Assembly: GCA_910587255.1 (NCBI GenBank)
Contig: CAJUKT010000084.1
Coordinates: forward strand, 1 to 50,893
DNA length: 50,893 nucleotides
Direction: 5' to 3'
Source of the DNA: an uncultured Oscillospiraceae bacterium
Lineage (GTDB): Bacteria > Bacillota > Clostridia > Oscillospirales > Oscillospiraceae
The notes below the pieces were generated by a model, which made no database searches, was not told the origin of the DNA, and was given only the letters and a program-made list of their open reading frames with translations. This document shows positions 42,037 to 50,672 of the stretch, in pieces; position 1 is the first letter of the stretch; each line of letters starts with the position of its first letter. The translations under genes were made by a program, and so were the position numbers.

Positions 42037-42080
42037 GAAAAACTGCCGCCGGACGGAACTAAGTTCCGACCGGCGGCAGT
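42037..42080 (-). terminator. Terminator of the mreD-PBP2 operon
   Basis: ACTGCCGCCGG pairs with CCGGCGGCAGT and CGGAAC with GTTCCG around TAA, with TTTTT after it on the minus strand. The MITE at 42096 now separates it from the PBP2 stop codon. Confidence 0.85.
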
Positions 42081-42095
42081 CCGTATCTGTATTCA

Positions 42096-42196
42096 GAAGC
42101 TGTACCAATAGGCGCTGTTTGAACATTGACGGTGTGCCCGGCGGCGAGGGATTTTTTCGCCGGACAAGGCGATTTGGGCCGCATTGGTTCAGCTTC
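42096..42196. mobile_element. MITE-like element copy 4, internally deleted (101 bp, TCA target duplication)
   Basis: Left end GAAGCTGTACCAATAG is identical to copy 1; the right end is CATTGGTTCAGCTTC. TCA flanks at 42093-42095 and 42197-42199. The right TCA is the stop codon (TGA) of the PBP2 gene on the minus strand. About 60 bp of the interior is missing compared with copies 1-3. Confidence 0.82.
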
Positions 42197-44449
42197 TCAG
42201 TGCAGCAGGGTGTTCTCCCGGCTTACGGCGTCCAGCGAACCGCCGGTGGAAAAGTACTGGGCCAGGATGCCCGCCGCCAGCTCCGCCAGGGAGCCGCCCG
42301 CGTCGCCGCCCTCCGCCACCAGGCACAGGGCGATCTGCGGGTCGTCATAGGGGGCGAAGCACACAAACACCGCGTTGGTGGAGGCCGCCTTGGCGGAGGT
42401 CTCGGCGGTGCCCGTCTTACAGCCCACCTCCACCGGCAGGGGGTCGAACCACCGGGCCATGGTGTAGGTCTTGGACAGGTCGTACATACCCTGGAGCACC
42501 GCGTCCAGCTCCTCCTCCTCAATGTCCACGGTATGCAGGGGGGCCGCCTCATAGCTCTGGGTCACCTGGCTGTAGTCGCTGGATTTGAACTCCTTGAGCA
42601 GGTGGCAGGCGTAGTGGTTGCCGCCGTTCACCAGGGTGGCGATATAGTTGGCCAGCTGGAGGGGGGTGAACTGGTTGGTGCCCTGGCCGATGGAGGCGCT
42701 CATGGTGTCGCCGTCATACCAGGGCAGGTTGAAGTGGGCGTTGGTCTCCGGCCCGGCTACCCAGCCCTTGTACTCGGTGATCTCGATGCCGGTGTACTCC
42801 CCCAGGCCGAACTTCTGGGCGTATTCCTGGAGGGTCTTGATGCCGGTGCGCCGCCCCACGTCGTAGAAGAAGATATTGCAGGAGTCCTTGATGGCGTTGG
42901 TGATGTTCTCGACGCCGTGCCGCCCGGGCCACAGCCAGCAGTTGGGCTGGGAGGCCGGGTCGTCGTAAAAGCGGTATTTGCCGGTGCACTCCACCTTCTC
43001 CCGGACGGAAATGGCGCCGGAGGACAGCGCCGCCACGGCGGTGAGGGGCTTGAAGGTGGAGCCCGGGGCGTACAGGCCCATGGTGGCCCGGTTGTTCAGG
43101 GGCCAGCTCTCGTCGCTCTGGAGCTGGTTGTAGTTCTCCCGGAAGGAGGCCAAGTCGTAGGTGGGGTAGGAGGCCAGGGCCAGCACCCCGCCGCTCATGT
43201 CCACCACCGCGGCGGCCATGCCCTTGACGGGCTCCGGCTCCCCGTCCTCCCCCACCTTGACCTCCTGGCGGGCGGCATACTGGGCCAGCAGGTCCTCGGT
43301 GGTGGCCTGGAGGGTAATATCCATGGTGAGCACCACGTTGTCCCCCGGCTCGGGCTTCTTCCGCCACTCCTGGCTGACGGTGTTGCCGGCGCTGTCCTTT
43401 TCAATGAGCCGGGTGCCGCTGGCGCCGTGGAGCTGCTCCTCAAAGGCCAGCTCGATCCCCTCCACCCCCACAGTGGCGTCCATGGAATAGTCCAGCTCCT
43501 TATAATGCGCCCAGTTGTCCGGATTGATTTTGCCGGTGTAGCCCAGCACATGGGCGGCGTAGCTTGTCTCATACCTCCGGGCGGTGGCGGTCTCGATGCG
43601 CACCCCCGCCAGGGCGTTCTCCTTCACCTTGGAGATAAAGGTGATATCCACCCCCCGGGCGAACACATACTGGCTGTTGTCCACCTCATGCCGGCGCAGG
43701 TACAGCTCGTAGAGCACCCCGGCCAGCTCCCGGTTTTCCTGGGTAATGCCGCCCCCCTGGTCGGTGAGACCCAGGCCCTGTCCGGCCGCGCCCATCATCC
43801 CGGCCAGCTCCGGGCGCTCCAGCCGGGGGCGGGGCGTCTTTTCAATCAGCCCGAAGGTCTGGCACATCAGGGTGAGCAGCTCCCCGGCGGTGCGGTTGGA
43901 TTTTTCCGCCTTCTGCACCCAGCCGCACTTCTCCGCCAGCCGTCCCAAGGCGGTCTTGTTGATAACGGCCTCCCCCTTCTCATCGACGGCGGGGTTCCCC
44001 TCCTCATCCACAGCCTGGGAGGCCAGGGGGATATCGGCGGTATAGCCCCACGGGGCGCTCCGGGAGATGGGCAGGCTGTCGGCCCACTCCACCCCCTCCT
44101 CCCGGCAGATCTCCAGCAGGCGGGTGAGGATATCCAGCCGGTCCGAGCCCATGGCGTTCCAGTCCAGGGTGACGTAATAGCTCACCTCGTTGGTGACCAG
44201 CACCCGGCCGTAGCGGTCCAGGATCTCTCCCCGGACGCTGTCCACCACCTCGGTCTTGGGCACGCGCACGCTGGAGTTGGCGCGGTAGCTGGCGCCGCTG
44301 ACAATCTGGGTCTGATAGAGCACGGCCACAAAGCCCGCCAGCACCGCGCAGAAGATGGTGATGAGCAGGTTGGTGCGCAGCTTGAGGCGGCGGGCCTCCC
44401 GTTCCGCCTTCTCCTCCTGGATGTGGGCGGGGTCAAAGGGGTTATTCAT
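42197..44449 (-). CDS. Penicillin-binding protein 2, class B transpeptidase
   Basis: A 750-residue membrane-anchored transpeptidase of the elongation machinery (MrdA/PBP2 type). It has a cytosolic N-terminus of about 30 residues, a membrane helix (about 33-53), a pedestal domain with GEILDRYGRVL, and the catalytic domain. Active-site motifs are STFK (S464), SCN and KTG (K678). An elongation role is inferred from coupling to mreD, whose stop codon overlaps this start by 8 nt. The stop codon coincides with the target duplication of MITE copy 4, which preserved it. Confidence 0.9.
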   Translation of the reverse strand: MNNPFDPAHIQEEKAEREARRLKLRTNLLITIFCAVLAGFVAVLYQTQIVSGASYRANSSVRVPKTEVVDSVRGEILDRYGRVLVTNEVSYYVTLDWNAMGSDRLDILTRLLEICREEGVEWADSLPISRSAPWGYTADIPLASQAVDEEGNPAVDEKGEAVINKTALGRLAEKCGWVQKAEKSNRTAGELLTLMCQTFGLIEKTPRPRLERPELAGMMGAAGQGLGLTDQGGGITQENRELAGVLYELYLRRHEVDNSQYVFARGVDITFISKVKENALAGVRIETATARRYETSYAAHVLGYTGKINPDNWAHYKELDYSMDATVGVEGIELAFEEQLHGASGTRLIEKDSAGNTVSQEWRKKPEPGDNVVLTMDITLQATTEDLLAQYAARQEVKVGEDGEPEPVKGMAAAVVDMSGGVLALASYPTYDLASFRENYNQLQSDESWPLNNRATMGLYAPGSTFKPLTAVAALSSGAISVREKVECTGKYRFYDDPASQPNCWLWPGRHGVENITNAIKDSCNIFFYDVGRRTGIKTLQEYAQKFGLGEYTGIEITEYKGWVAGPETNAHFNLPWYDGDTMSASIGQGTNQFTPLQLANYIATLVNGGNHYACHLLKEFKSSDYSQVTQSYEAAPLHTVDIEEEELDAVLQGMYDLSKTYTMARWFDPLPVEVGCKTGTAETSAKAASTNAVFVCFAPYDDPQIALCLVAEGGDAGGSLAELAAGILAQYFSTGGSLDAVSRENTLLH

Positions 44450-44945
44450 GGTATATCCTCCCGTAGTTAACGCAGCAGAACCGCCCCGCCCAGTACACCG
44501 GCAGGGCCAGGGCCAGGGTCCATACAAGCTCGGGCGCCGCCACCCGCAGCAGCACCTCCAGGGGCGCGGTGCGCTGGAGCAGGCGCACGCCCACCGTCCA
44601 CCCCTCCCACAGCACCACGGCCGCCACCGAGCAGATCATATGCCCCAAAGCGTCCCGCCGGAGAAGGTACTGGGTGGTGAGCCCCGCCGCCCACCCGATG
44701 GCGGCCAGGGAAAACACGCACCCCGGCCCCAGGTAGCCCAGGGCGGACATTACCGCCCCGCACGCCCCGCCGTACACCGTGCCGAAGCCCGCGCCCTCCA
44801 GCGTGCCCCCGGCCACCGCCAGAACGGGCAGCAGCAGGGGCAGGGGGATGGGCAGGGGCCCCAGCACGTAATAATTCACCACCGCCACCGCCAGCAGGGC
44901 GGTGAGGTAGGCGGTCCATTTCAAGATTTTATCGTGTCGGGTCAT
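44442..44945 (-). CDS. mreD: Rod-shape-determining protein MreD
   Basis: A 167-residue hydrophobic protein with about five membrane segments, in the usual size range for MreD. Sequence similarity in this family is weak, so the name depends partly on the coupled PBP2 gene. LEGAGFGTVYGGACGAVMSALGYLGPG and the following SLAAIGWAAG match the pattern. mreB and mreC, usually just upstream, are not here: the upstream DNA is repeat sequence and then miaB. The pair may be a second or relocated mreD-pbp2 set. Confidence 0.75.
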   Translation of the reverse strand: MTRHDKILKWTAYLTALLAVAVVNYYVLGPLPIPLPLLLPVLAVAGGTLEGAGFGTVYGGACGAVMSALGYLGPGCVFSLAAIGWAAGLTTQYLLRRDALGHMICSVAAVVLWEGWTVGVRLLQRTAPLEVLLRVAAPELVWTLALALPVYWAGRFCCVNYGRIYHE

Positions 44946-44982
44946 GGGGAATCCCTCTTTAAGTCAAAGCATGTTTCTAGGC

Positions 44983-45190
44983 CCCGCGGCGGCTGGGCTT
45001 TTGTCCTCGCTCCAGTCCATCCGCGCTGCTCACGACGGCTCCGCGCTCAGTTCCTTGTCACGCTGCGCACCCTCCGCCACGCCGGTTAAGCCGCTGCGGC
45101 TGCGCGCGCCGTTTGCCGGGCCTTTGGCCCGCCAAGCCGTCCACTCCGCTTCGCGTCTTAACCGCCTGCTCCCGGGTGCTCCGCGCTCAG
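44983..45190 (-). repeat. Dispersed repeat region between mreD and miaB
   Basis: Plus-strand GGCTGGGCTTTTGTCCTCGC, CCATCCGCGCTGCTCACGAC and TTGTCACGCTGCG match blocks of the copies at 22401 and 32341. A second partial unit (CGGTTAAG ... CTTAACCG, then GTGCTCCGCGCTCAG) runs into the miaB 3' end. Confidence 0.7.
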
Positions 45191-46594
45191 TTCTCCAAAC
45201 AGCGCCCAGGTGGAGCAGCCTGTGATGCGGATGTCCGCAAACCGCCCGATGAGGGCGGCGTCCCCGCTCAGGTGCACCAGCCGTCTCCCCGCCGTCCGGG
45301 CGGTGAGGTTATTCCGGGGGTCCTCCCCCGCGCCGTCGATGAGGCAGCGCTGCACCGTGCCGATATAGGCCCGGTGCTTTTCCAGGGAAATGCGGTTTTG
45401 CACCTCCACCAGCCGGTCGAAGTTGGCGGATTTCTCCGCCTTTGTCATGGGGTCGGGCAGCTCCGCCGCCGGGGTGCCCTTCCGGGGGGAGTAGATGAAG
45501 GTGAACAGCGCGTCAAAGCGCACCTCCTCCATAAGGGAAAGGGTGTCCTCAAATTCAGGGGTGGTCTCCCCGGGGAAGCCCACGATCACATCCGAGGTGA
45601 GCACCACGTCCGGGAGCCGCGCGCGCAGGGCGGCCACCTTTTCCAGGTACTGCTCCCTGGTGTACCGCCGGTTCATGGCCCCCAGCACCCGGGTGTTCCC
45701 CGACTGGAAGGGCAGGTGGATCACCGGGGCCACCTTCGGGCACCTTGCCATCACGTCAAAGAGCTTTTCCGTGGCATCCTTGGGGTGGCTGGTCATAAAC
45801 CGCAGCAAAAACTCGCCGGGGATGCCTGCGGCCCGCTCCAGCAGGGCGGGGAAGTCCCAGCCCCCCTCCAAATCCTTGCCGTAGGAGTTCACGTTCTGCC
45901 CCAGCAGGGTGATCTCCTTGTACCCCTGCGCCGCCAGCGATTGGATCTCGTCCAGAATGACCTCCGGCTCCCGGCTGCGCTCCCGGCCCCGGGTGTAGGG
46001 CACAATGCAGTAGGAACAGAAGTTGTTGCAGCCGTACATGATGGACACCCATGCCTTCAGCTTCCCCGAGCGGCGCACGGGCAGGCCCTCGGCGATGGCG
46101 CCCTCGTCCCGCTCCGTCTCGAAAACACGCCCCCGGCGCAGCATCACCCGGCGCAGGAACTCCGGGAAGCGCCACAGCTGCTGGGGGCCGAACACCAAGT
46201 CCACGTGGCGGTAGGATTGGCGCAGGCGCTGGGCCACGTGGGGCTCCTGGGCCATGCAGCCGCACAGGCAGATGATCTGCTCCGGGTTGCGCCGCTTGCC
46301 GTGGACCAGCGCGCCCACGTTGCCGAACACCCGCTGCTCGGCGTGCTCCCGGATGGCGCAGGTGTTGATGACGATCACATCCGCGCCCCGGTCGGTGTCC
46401 GTGATCTGGTAGCCCATTTCGCACAGCATCCCCCGCAGCAGCTCGGAGTCCGCCTCGTTCTGCTGGCAGCCGTAGGTGTCCACATAGGCCAGCGGGGGGG
46501 TGGGGCGCTGGGCGTTGTGCCGGCGCAGCCCGGCGCAGTATTCCTTTTGGCGCGCGATGTCCTCAGGGGGGATGACGGGAGTGGTTCGTTTCAA
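45158..46594 (-). CDS. miaB: tRNA-2-methylthio-N6-isopentenyladenosine synthase MiaB
   Basis: A 478-residue radical-SAM methylthiotransferase that modifies i6A37 in tRNAs reading UNN codons. The N-terminal cluster cysteines are in TYGCQQNEADSE, INTCAIREHAEQRV and CLCGCMAQE. The radical-SAM cysteines are C189, C193 and C196 (YGCNNFCSYC). The C-terminal TRAM domain ends ITGCSTWALFGEL. The following residues SAEHPGAGG are encoded by the neighbouring dispersed repeat, so the tail was added by it. The start is TTG at 46594 with GGAGG 9 nt upstream; no in-frame ATG exists closer than 46741. Its substrate is made by MiaA, encoded at 49359. Confidence 0.95.
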   Translation of the reverse strand: MKRTTPVIPPEDIARQKEYCAGLRRHNAQRPTPPLAYVDTYGCQQNEADSELLRGMLCEMGYQITDTDRGADVIVINTCAIREHAEQRVFGNVGALVHGKRRNPEQIICLCGCMAQEPHVAQRLRQSYRHVDLVFGPQQLWRFPEFLRRVMLRRGRVFETERDEGAIAEGLPVRRSGKLKAWVSIMYGCNNFCSYCIVPYTRGRERSREPEVILDEIQSLAAQGYKEITLLGQNVNSYGKDLEGGWDFPALLERAAGIPGEFLLRFMTSHPKDATEKLFDVMARCPKVAPVIHLPFQSGNTRVLGAMNRRYTREQYLEKVAALRARLPDVVLTSDVIVGFPGETTPEFEDTLSLMEEVRFDALFTFIYSPRKGTPAAELPDPMTKAEKSANFDRLVEVQNRISLEKHRAYIGTVQRCLIDGAGEDPRNNLTARTAGRRLVHLSGDAALIGRFADIRITGCSTWALFGELSAEHPGAGG

Positions 46595-46987
46595 GGGTAT
46601 GGACCTCCAATAATCTTTGTGGGATAAGCCGGGAAAGTTTTTCTTGACAGGCGTTATGTCACCCTTAACAGGGGGAAAAGGGATTGTTGAAAACTCTGTG
46701 CAAGTTGTTGAAAACTGTGGAACAGCGGGGCTTCCCGCCAACCGCCCGCCGGGGCGGAAAAACGCGGCAGGTCACTTTTTGGGGTGAAAAACTGGACAAA
46801 GGCGGGCGGAGGAAATAATCCGTCCGGGCGGCGCCTGGGTTGGCCTCTATCCGTTGAGCCTCGTCGGCGCAAAGTCCGCTCGACTTCGTTTCCCGCTGCG
46901 CGGAAAACTGCGTCCGCTTCCTTGCGCCTCCTCTCCAAACGGCACCCGCTGCGCTGGGCTGCCGTTTGGGGGCCGCCTCCGGCGGCC
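46595..46987. other. Intergenic stretch with direct repeats and hairpins
   Basis: No gene is seen. GTTGAAAACT occurs twice (46684 and about 46706). A 10-bp-arm hairpin CCAAACGGCA / TGCCGTTTGG (46935-46969) is followed by GGCCGCC-TCC-GGCGGCC (46971-46987), which touches the stop codon of the FAD-dehydrogenase gene and may end its transcript, though without a T-run. Confidence 0.5.
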
Positions 46988-48382
46988 TTATTTGTTTAAC
47001 CTTGCCGCCACTACCCGCGCCGCTTTCACGCCGGATGCCCCCGCCTGGGCCAAGCCTCTTGTGACGCCCGCGCCGTCGCCCACGGCAAAGAAGCCGGGCA
47101 GGGCGGTCTCCAGCTCGCCCGACAGCCTGATCCGCGCGGAGTAGAACTTCACCTCCGCCCCGTAGAGCAGGGTGTCGTAGTTGGCGGTGCCGGGGGCCAG
47201 CTTGTCCAGGGCGTAGATCATCTCAATGATATCGTCCAGCTGCCGCTTCGGCAGGGCCAGGGACAGGTCGCCCGACACCGCCGCGGTGAGGGTGGGCCGG
47301 ACGAAGGACTTGCTCATCCTGTGGTCGTTGCTCCGCCGCCCGCCCACCAGATCGCCGAAGCGCTGCACCAGCACGCCCCCCGCCAGCATGTTGGACAGCG
47401 AGGCGATGTGCTTGCCGTAGCGGTAGGGCTCGTTGAAGGGTGAGGTGAAGCGGTTGCTCACCAGCAGGGCGAAGTTTGTGTTTTCGCTGCGCAGGGCGGG
47501 GTCGGAGTAGGAGTGGCCGTTGACGGTGTTGATCCCCTCCACGTTCTCCGCCACCACATGGCCATAGGGGTTCATGCAGAAGGTTCGCACCTGGTCGCCG
47601 TACTGCTTGGTGCGGTAAACCAGCTTGGATTCGTACACCACGTCGGTGATGTGCTCGAACACCGTGGCGGGCAGCTCCACCCGCACGCCCACGTCCACCT
47701 GGTTGTTCAGCAGCTCCAGCCCCAGCCCCTGGCACTGGTTGGCGAACCACTCCGCCCCGGAGCGGCCCGGGCCCGCGATGAGATAGGGGGCGGTATACCG
47801 CGCCCCGCCCTCCGTCACCAGGGTGTACACGCCGTCCCTTGCCTCAATGGACGCCACGGCGGTGTCGAACAGGAAGGTATGCCTGTCCCGGATGGCCTCA
47901 TAGATGCTGGTGAGGATTTTCAGGTTGTTTTCCGTCCCCAGGTGCTTGCACTGGGCCTGGAGCAGATGCAGGTCATATTTCAGCGCCTCCCGCTCCAGCG
48001 CCTTGGCCTGGGGGGTGGAGGTGGAGTACACCTCGGTGGTGGCGCCGTGCTTCACGTTGAGGCTGTCCACATAGCCGATGAGGTCCATGACCTCCCCCTG
48101 CTCCAGGAAATCGGTGAGCCAGCCGCCAAAGGCGGTGGTGAAGTTGAATTTCCCGTCGGAGAAGGCCCCCGCCCCGCCAAAGCCGCACATGGTGCCGCAC
48201 ACCCTGCACTGGACGCAGGCGCGGACCTTGCCCGCCACGATGGGGCATTGGCGGCGGTAGATATCCGCCCCCTTGTCCACCACCAGCACCCGGGCGGAGG
48301 GGCATTTCAGCGCCAGCTCATAGGCGGCGTAGATGCCGGCCTCGCCGGTGCCCAGGATCATCACGTCGTAATTGGTATTCAT
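46988..48382 (-). CDS. FAD-dependent dehydrogenase of the COG2509 group
   Basis: A 464-residue flavoprotein. The dinucleotide-binding motif GTGEAG is at residues 11-16. A cysteine-rich segment, CVQCRVCGTMCGFGGAGAFSDG, follows at about 57-78 and is typical of this uncharacterised group. The C-terminal FAD block is PGFFAVGDGAGVTRGLAQAG. The cysteines could hold a redox centre. No substrate is known. AGAGGAG precedes the start. It is monocistronic, with its own promoter. Confidence 0.82.
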   Translation of the reverse strand: MNTNYDVMILGTGEAGIYAAYELALKCPSARVLVVDKGADIYRRQCPIVAGKVRACVQCRVCGTMCGFGGAGAFSDGKFNFTTAFGGWLTDFLEQGEVMDLIGYVDSLNVKHGATTEVYSTSTPQAKALEREALKYDLHLLQAQCKHLGTENNLKILTSIYEAIRDRHTFLFDTAVASIEARDGVYTLVTEGGARYTAPYLIAGPGRSGAEWFANQCQGLGLELLNNQVDVGVRVELPATVFEHITDVVYESKLVYRTKQYGDQVRTFCMNPYGHVVAENVEGINTVNGHSYSDPALRSENTNFALLVSNRFTSPFNEPYRYGKHIASLSNMLAGGVLVQRFGDLVGGRRSNDHRMSKSFVRPTLTAAVSGDLSLALPKRQLDDIIEMIYALDKLAPGTANYDTLLYGAEVKFYSARIRLSGELETALPGFFAVGDGAGVTRGLAQAGASGVKAARVVAARLNK

Positions 48383-48424
48383 ACTGCGGCTCCTCTCTTG
48401 GCTGTGGGCGTATACAGACAGTAT

Positions 48425-48453
48425 ATTGTACCATGGAACACGCCCCGGCGCAA
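48425..48453 (-). promoter_or_regulatory. Promoter of the FAD-dehydrogenase gene
   Basis: On the minus strand TTGCGC (48448-48453), a 17-bp spacer and TACAAT (48425-48430). Confidence 0.6.
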
Positions 48454-48550
48454 GGGCGCAATTTCGCTACCCCCGGAGGGGCGGCCGCCATCAAAACGCT
48501 ATCACTTCCAGTTGAGCGTCCCGCCCTCCGGCGGGGATGGCCGCCCGGTC

Positions 48551-48579
48551 TTGAACCGTGGAGCCGGTTGTGATAAAAT
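48551..48579 (+). promoter_or_regulatory. Promoter of the EamA pseudogene
   Basis: TTGAAC (48551-48556), a 17-bp spacer and TAAAAT (48574-48579). It may now drive miaA. Confidence 0.65.
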
Positions 48580-48612
48580 AGGATATACGCCGATGGTTTT
48601 GGGGGCTTTCTC

Positions 48613-49253
48613 ATGAAAAATATAAACGCGGTTTTGTCCGCCCTGCTGGCGGCGGTTTTCTATGCCGTCAACGTGCCGCTATCCAAGCTGCTGCTGCGGG
48701 ATGTGGGCCCAGCCATGATGGCCGCCCTGCTGTATCTGGGCGCTGGACTGGGAATCGCGGCGCTCTCCCTGCTCCGCCGGGAGGGCTGCGGCCGCTCCCA
48801 GCCCCTCACCAAAGGGGACCTGCCCTTTGTGGCGGGCATGATCGTGCTGGATATCGCCGCGCCCATCCTCCTGATGATGGGCATACGCGGCTCCTCCTCC
48901 TCCAGCGCCTCCCTGCTGGGCAATTTCGAGATCGCGGCCACCGCCGTCATCGCCCTGTTTGTCTTTCACGAGGCGGTGTCCAGCCGCCTGTGGGCGGCCA
49001 TCGGGCTCATCACCCTGTCCAGCGCCCTGCTGTCCTTTCAGGGTGCGGACAACCTGCGCTTTTCCGGCGGCTCCCTATTTGTCCTGCTGGCGGCGGCGTG
49101 CTGGGGGTTTGAGAACAACTGCACCCGGATGATCTCCTCCAAGAGCACCTATGAAATCGTCGTCCTCAAGGGCGTCTTTTCCGGCTCCGGCTCGCTGGCC
49201 ACCGCCACACCCAGGCGGAGCTGGAGCGTGCGCCGGGCGCGGAGCACATCTGA
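48613..49253 (+). pseudogene. EamA/DMT-family transporter gene with an internal deletion
   Basis: The first EamA half is intact: about five membrane segments, including NVPLSKLLLRDVGPAMMAALLYLGAGLG and LGNFEIAATAVIALFVFHE, then the start of the second half, CWGFENNCTRMISSK and VVLKGVFSGSGSLA (about residue 195). There the frame breaks. A different frame gives HRHTQAELERAPGAEHI and a stop at 49251-49253, like the His-rich tail of such transporters. About 100 codons of the second half are therefore missing, and the remaining frame runs on into nonsense as far as the miaA start. The product would lack half of the membrane bundle. Ancestral length was probably near 300 residues. Confidence 0.75.
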
Positions 49254-49358
49254 CCGCCGCCGGGCGGGCGCCGCTGCGGCGCGGGCCATTCCAGCCCGGG
49301 ACGGCGGCAGAGCCCGGCAGTTTGTCCATTGGCGGCCCCGCGCCGCAGGGAGGTCTCT

Positions 49359-50303
49359 ATGAAGCCTGACATTTTAGTGGTCTGCGGCCCCACGGCCTCG
49401 GGTAAGACCGCCCTGGCGGCGGAGCTGGCCCTGCGCCTGGACGGGGAGGTGGTGTCCGCCGATTCCATGCAGGTCTACCGCCGCATGGATATCGGCACCG
49501 CCAAGCCCACCCCAGGGGAGATGCGTGGCGTCCCCCACCACATGCTGGACGTGGCCGACCCGTGGGAAAACTACTCAGTGGCCCGGTATGTGGAGGACGC
49601 CGTCCCCATCGTGGACGGCATCCTGGCCCGGGGACGGCTGCCCATCGTGGCGGGGGGGACGGGGCTGTACATCGACAATCTGGCGGCCGGGCGGCGGTTC
49701 GCCCCCTTCCAGCCGGACAGCGGGCTGCGGGAGGAGCTTCAGTCCCGCGTTCGGACGCAGGGCCTGCCCGTCCTGCGGGAGACGCTGGAGCGGGTGGACC
49801 CGGACGCCGCCGGGCGCATCCATCCCAATGATGAGAAGCGCACCCTCCGGGCGCTGGAGGTCTACCTGTCCACGGGGAAGACCATCACCCAGCACAACCG
49901 GGAAAGCCAGGCCCTGCCCAACCGCTATACCCCCCTCACCATCGCCCTGAATTTCACGCAGCGCCCCTGGCTGTGGGAGCGCATCGACCGCCGGGTGGAC
50001 GAGATGATGGCCCGGGGGCTGGAGGGGGAGGTCCGGGGCCTGCTGGACGCCGGGATCCCCCGGCAGTGCACCGCCATGCAGGCCATCGGCTATAAGGAGA
50101 TCGCCGAGGCCCTCTGCTCGGGCCGCCCGGCCCGGGAGGGGGCGGAGGAGGTCAAGCTGCGCTCCCGGCAGTACGCCAAGCGGCAGCTCACCTGGTTTCG
50201 CCGCAACCGGCAAGCCTATTGGGTGAATTGGGAAAAAATTCCTGATTTGTCCGCCGCCGCCGATTTTTCGACAGAACTTGTCAGGGAGAGTGGGTTAAGA
50301 TAA
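49359..50303 (+). CDS. miaA: tRNA dimethylallyltransferase MiaA
   Basis: A 314-residue enzyme that transfers the dimethylallyl group to A37 of tRNAs reading UNN codons, the step before MiaB. The P-loop is GPTASGKT (10-17). SADSMQVYRRMDIGTAKP, YIDNLAAGR and AMQAIGYKEI are diagnostic. AGGGAGG stands just before the ATG at 49359. It is followed by hfq, the widely conserved order, with a repeat fragment between. Confidence 0.96.
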   Translation: MKPDILVVCGPTASGKTALAAELALRLDGEVVSADSMQVYRRMDIGTAKPTPGEMRGVPHHMLDVADPWENYSVARYVEDAVPIVDGILARGRLPIVAGGTGLYIDNLAAGRRFAPFQPDSGLREELQSRVRTQGLPVLRETLERVDPDAAGRIHPNDEKRTLRALEVYLSTGKTITQHNRESQALPNRYTPLTIALNFTQRPWLWERIDRRVDEMMARGLEGEVRGLLDAGIPRQCTAMQAIGYKEIAEALCSGRPAREGAEEVKLRSRQYAKRQLTWFRRNRQAYWVNWEKIPDLSAAADFSTELVRESGLR

Positions 50304-50309
50304 ATACAC

Positions 50310-50404
50310 ACAAGCGCGAGACCGGGCGGGCTTTGTCACGTTCGGATTGGCCGCGCTGCCGGGCCGCTTTCGCTGCGGCCCGGGCTGGCCGTCCCCGCGC
50401 TTCC
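50310..50404 (-). repeat. Partial dispersed repeat between miaA and hfq
   Basis: TTTGTCACGTTCGGATTGGC followed by GCCGGGCCGCTTTCGCTGCG is the inverse of the 3' half of the unit at 50664. The hairpin core is missing. Confidence 0.65.
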
Positions 50405-50426
50405 AAGAAAGAAGGAGTGTATTAAA

Positions 50427-50672
50427 ATGAGCCTTACATCCACTGTCTCCGTCTCCAAGCAGCCCAACGTACAGGACGCCTTTTTGTCCGCCGCCCGCCG
50501 CCTTGCCGCCCGGGTCACTGTATTTCTCATGAACGGCTACCAGCTGCGGGGGGTTATCACAGCCTTTGACCCCTATGTGGTGGTGGTGGTGTCCGACGGC
50601 AGGCAGCAGGTCATTTATAAGCACGCCATCTCCACCATCGCCCCGGAGCATCCGGTGGAATTAGAAGCGTGA
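50427..50672 (+). CDS. hfq: RNA chaperone Hfq
   Basis: An 81-residue Sm-like protein that forms hexameric rings and binds RNA. The Sm1 motif (VTVFLMNGYQLRGVITAFD, about 30-48) and the Sm2 signature YKHAIST (64-70) are complete. There is almost no C-terminal tail, as in other Firmicutes Hfq. AAGAAGGAG precedes the ATG. The miaA-hfq order is conserved in many bacteria. A tandem repeat starts within its last codons. Confidence 0.95.
   Translation: MSLTSTVSVSKQPNVQDAFLSAARRLAARVTVFLMNGYQLRGVITAFDPYVVVVVSDGRQQVIYKHAISTIAPEHPVELEA

Noticed and set aside
42119..44470. 783-residue open frame opposite the PBP2 gene
   Set aside because: Antisense shadow of a gene with intact STFK, SCN and KTG motifs.
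48613..49362. Intact 249-residue EamA transporter
   Set aside because: Sequence after about residue 195 is Arg/Ala-rich nonsense running into the miaA ribosome site; half of the family fold is missing.
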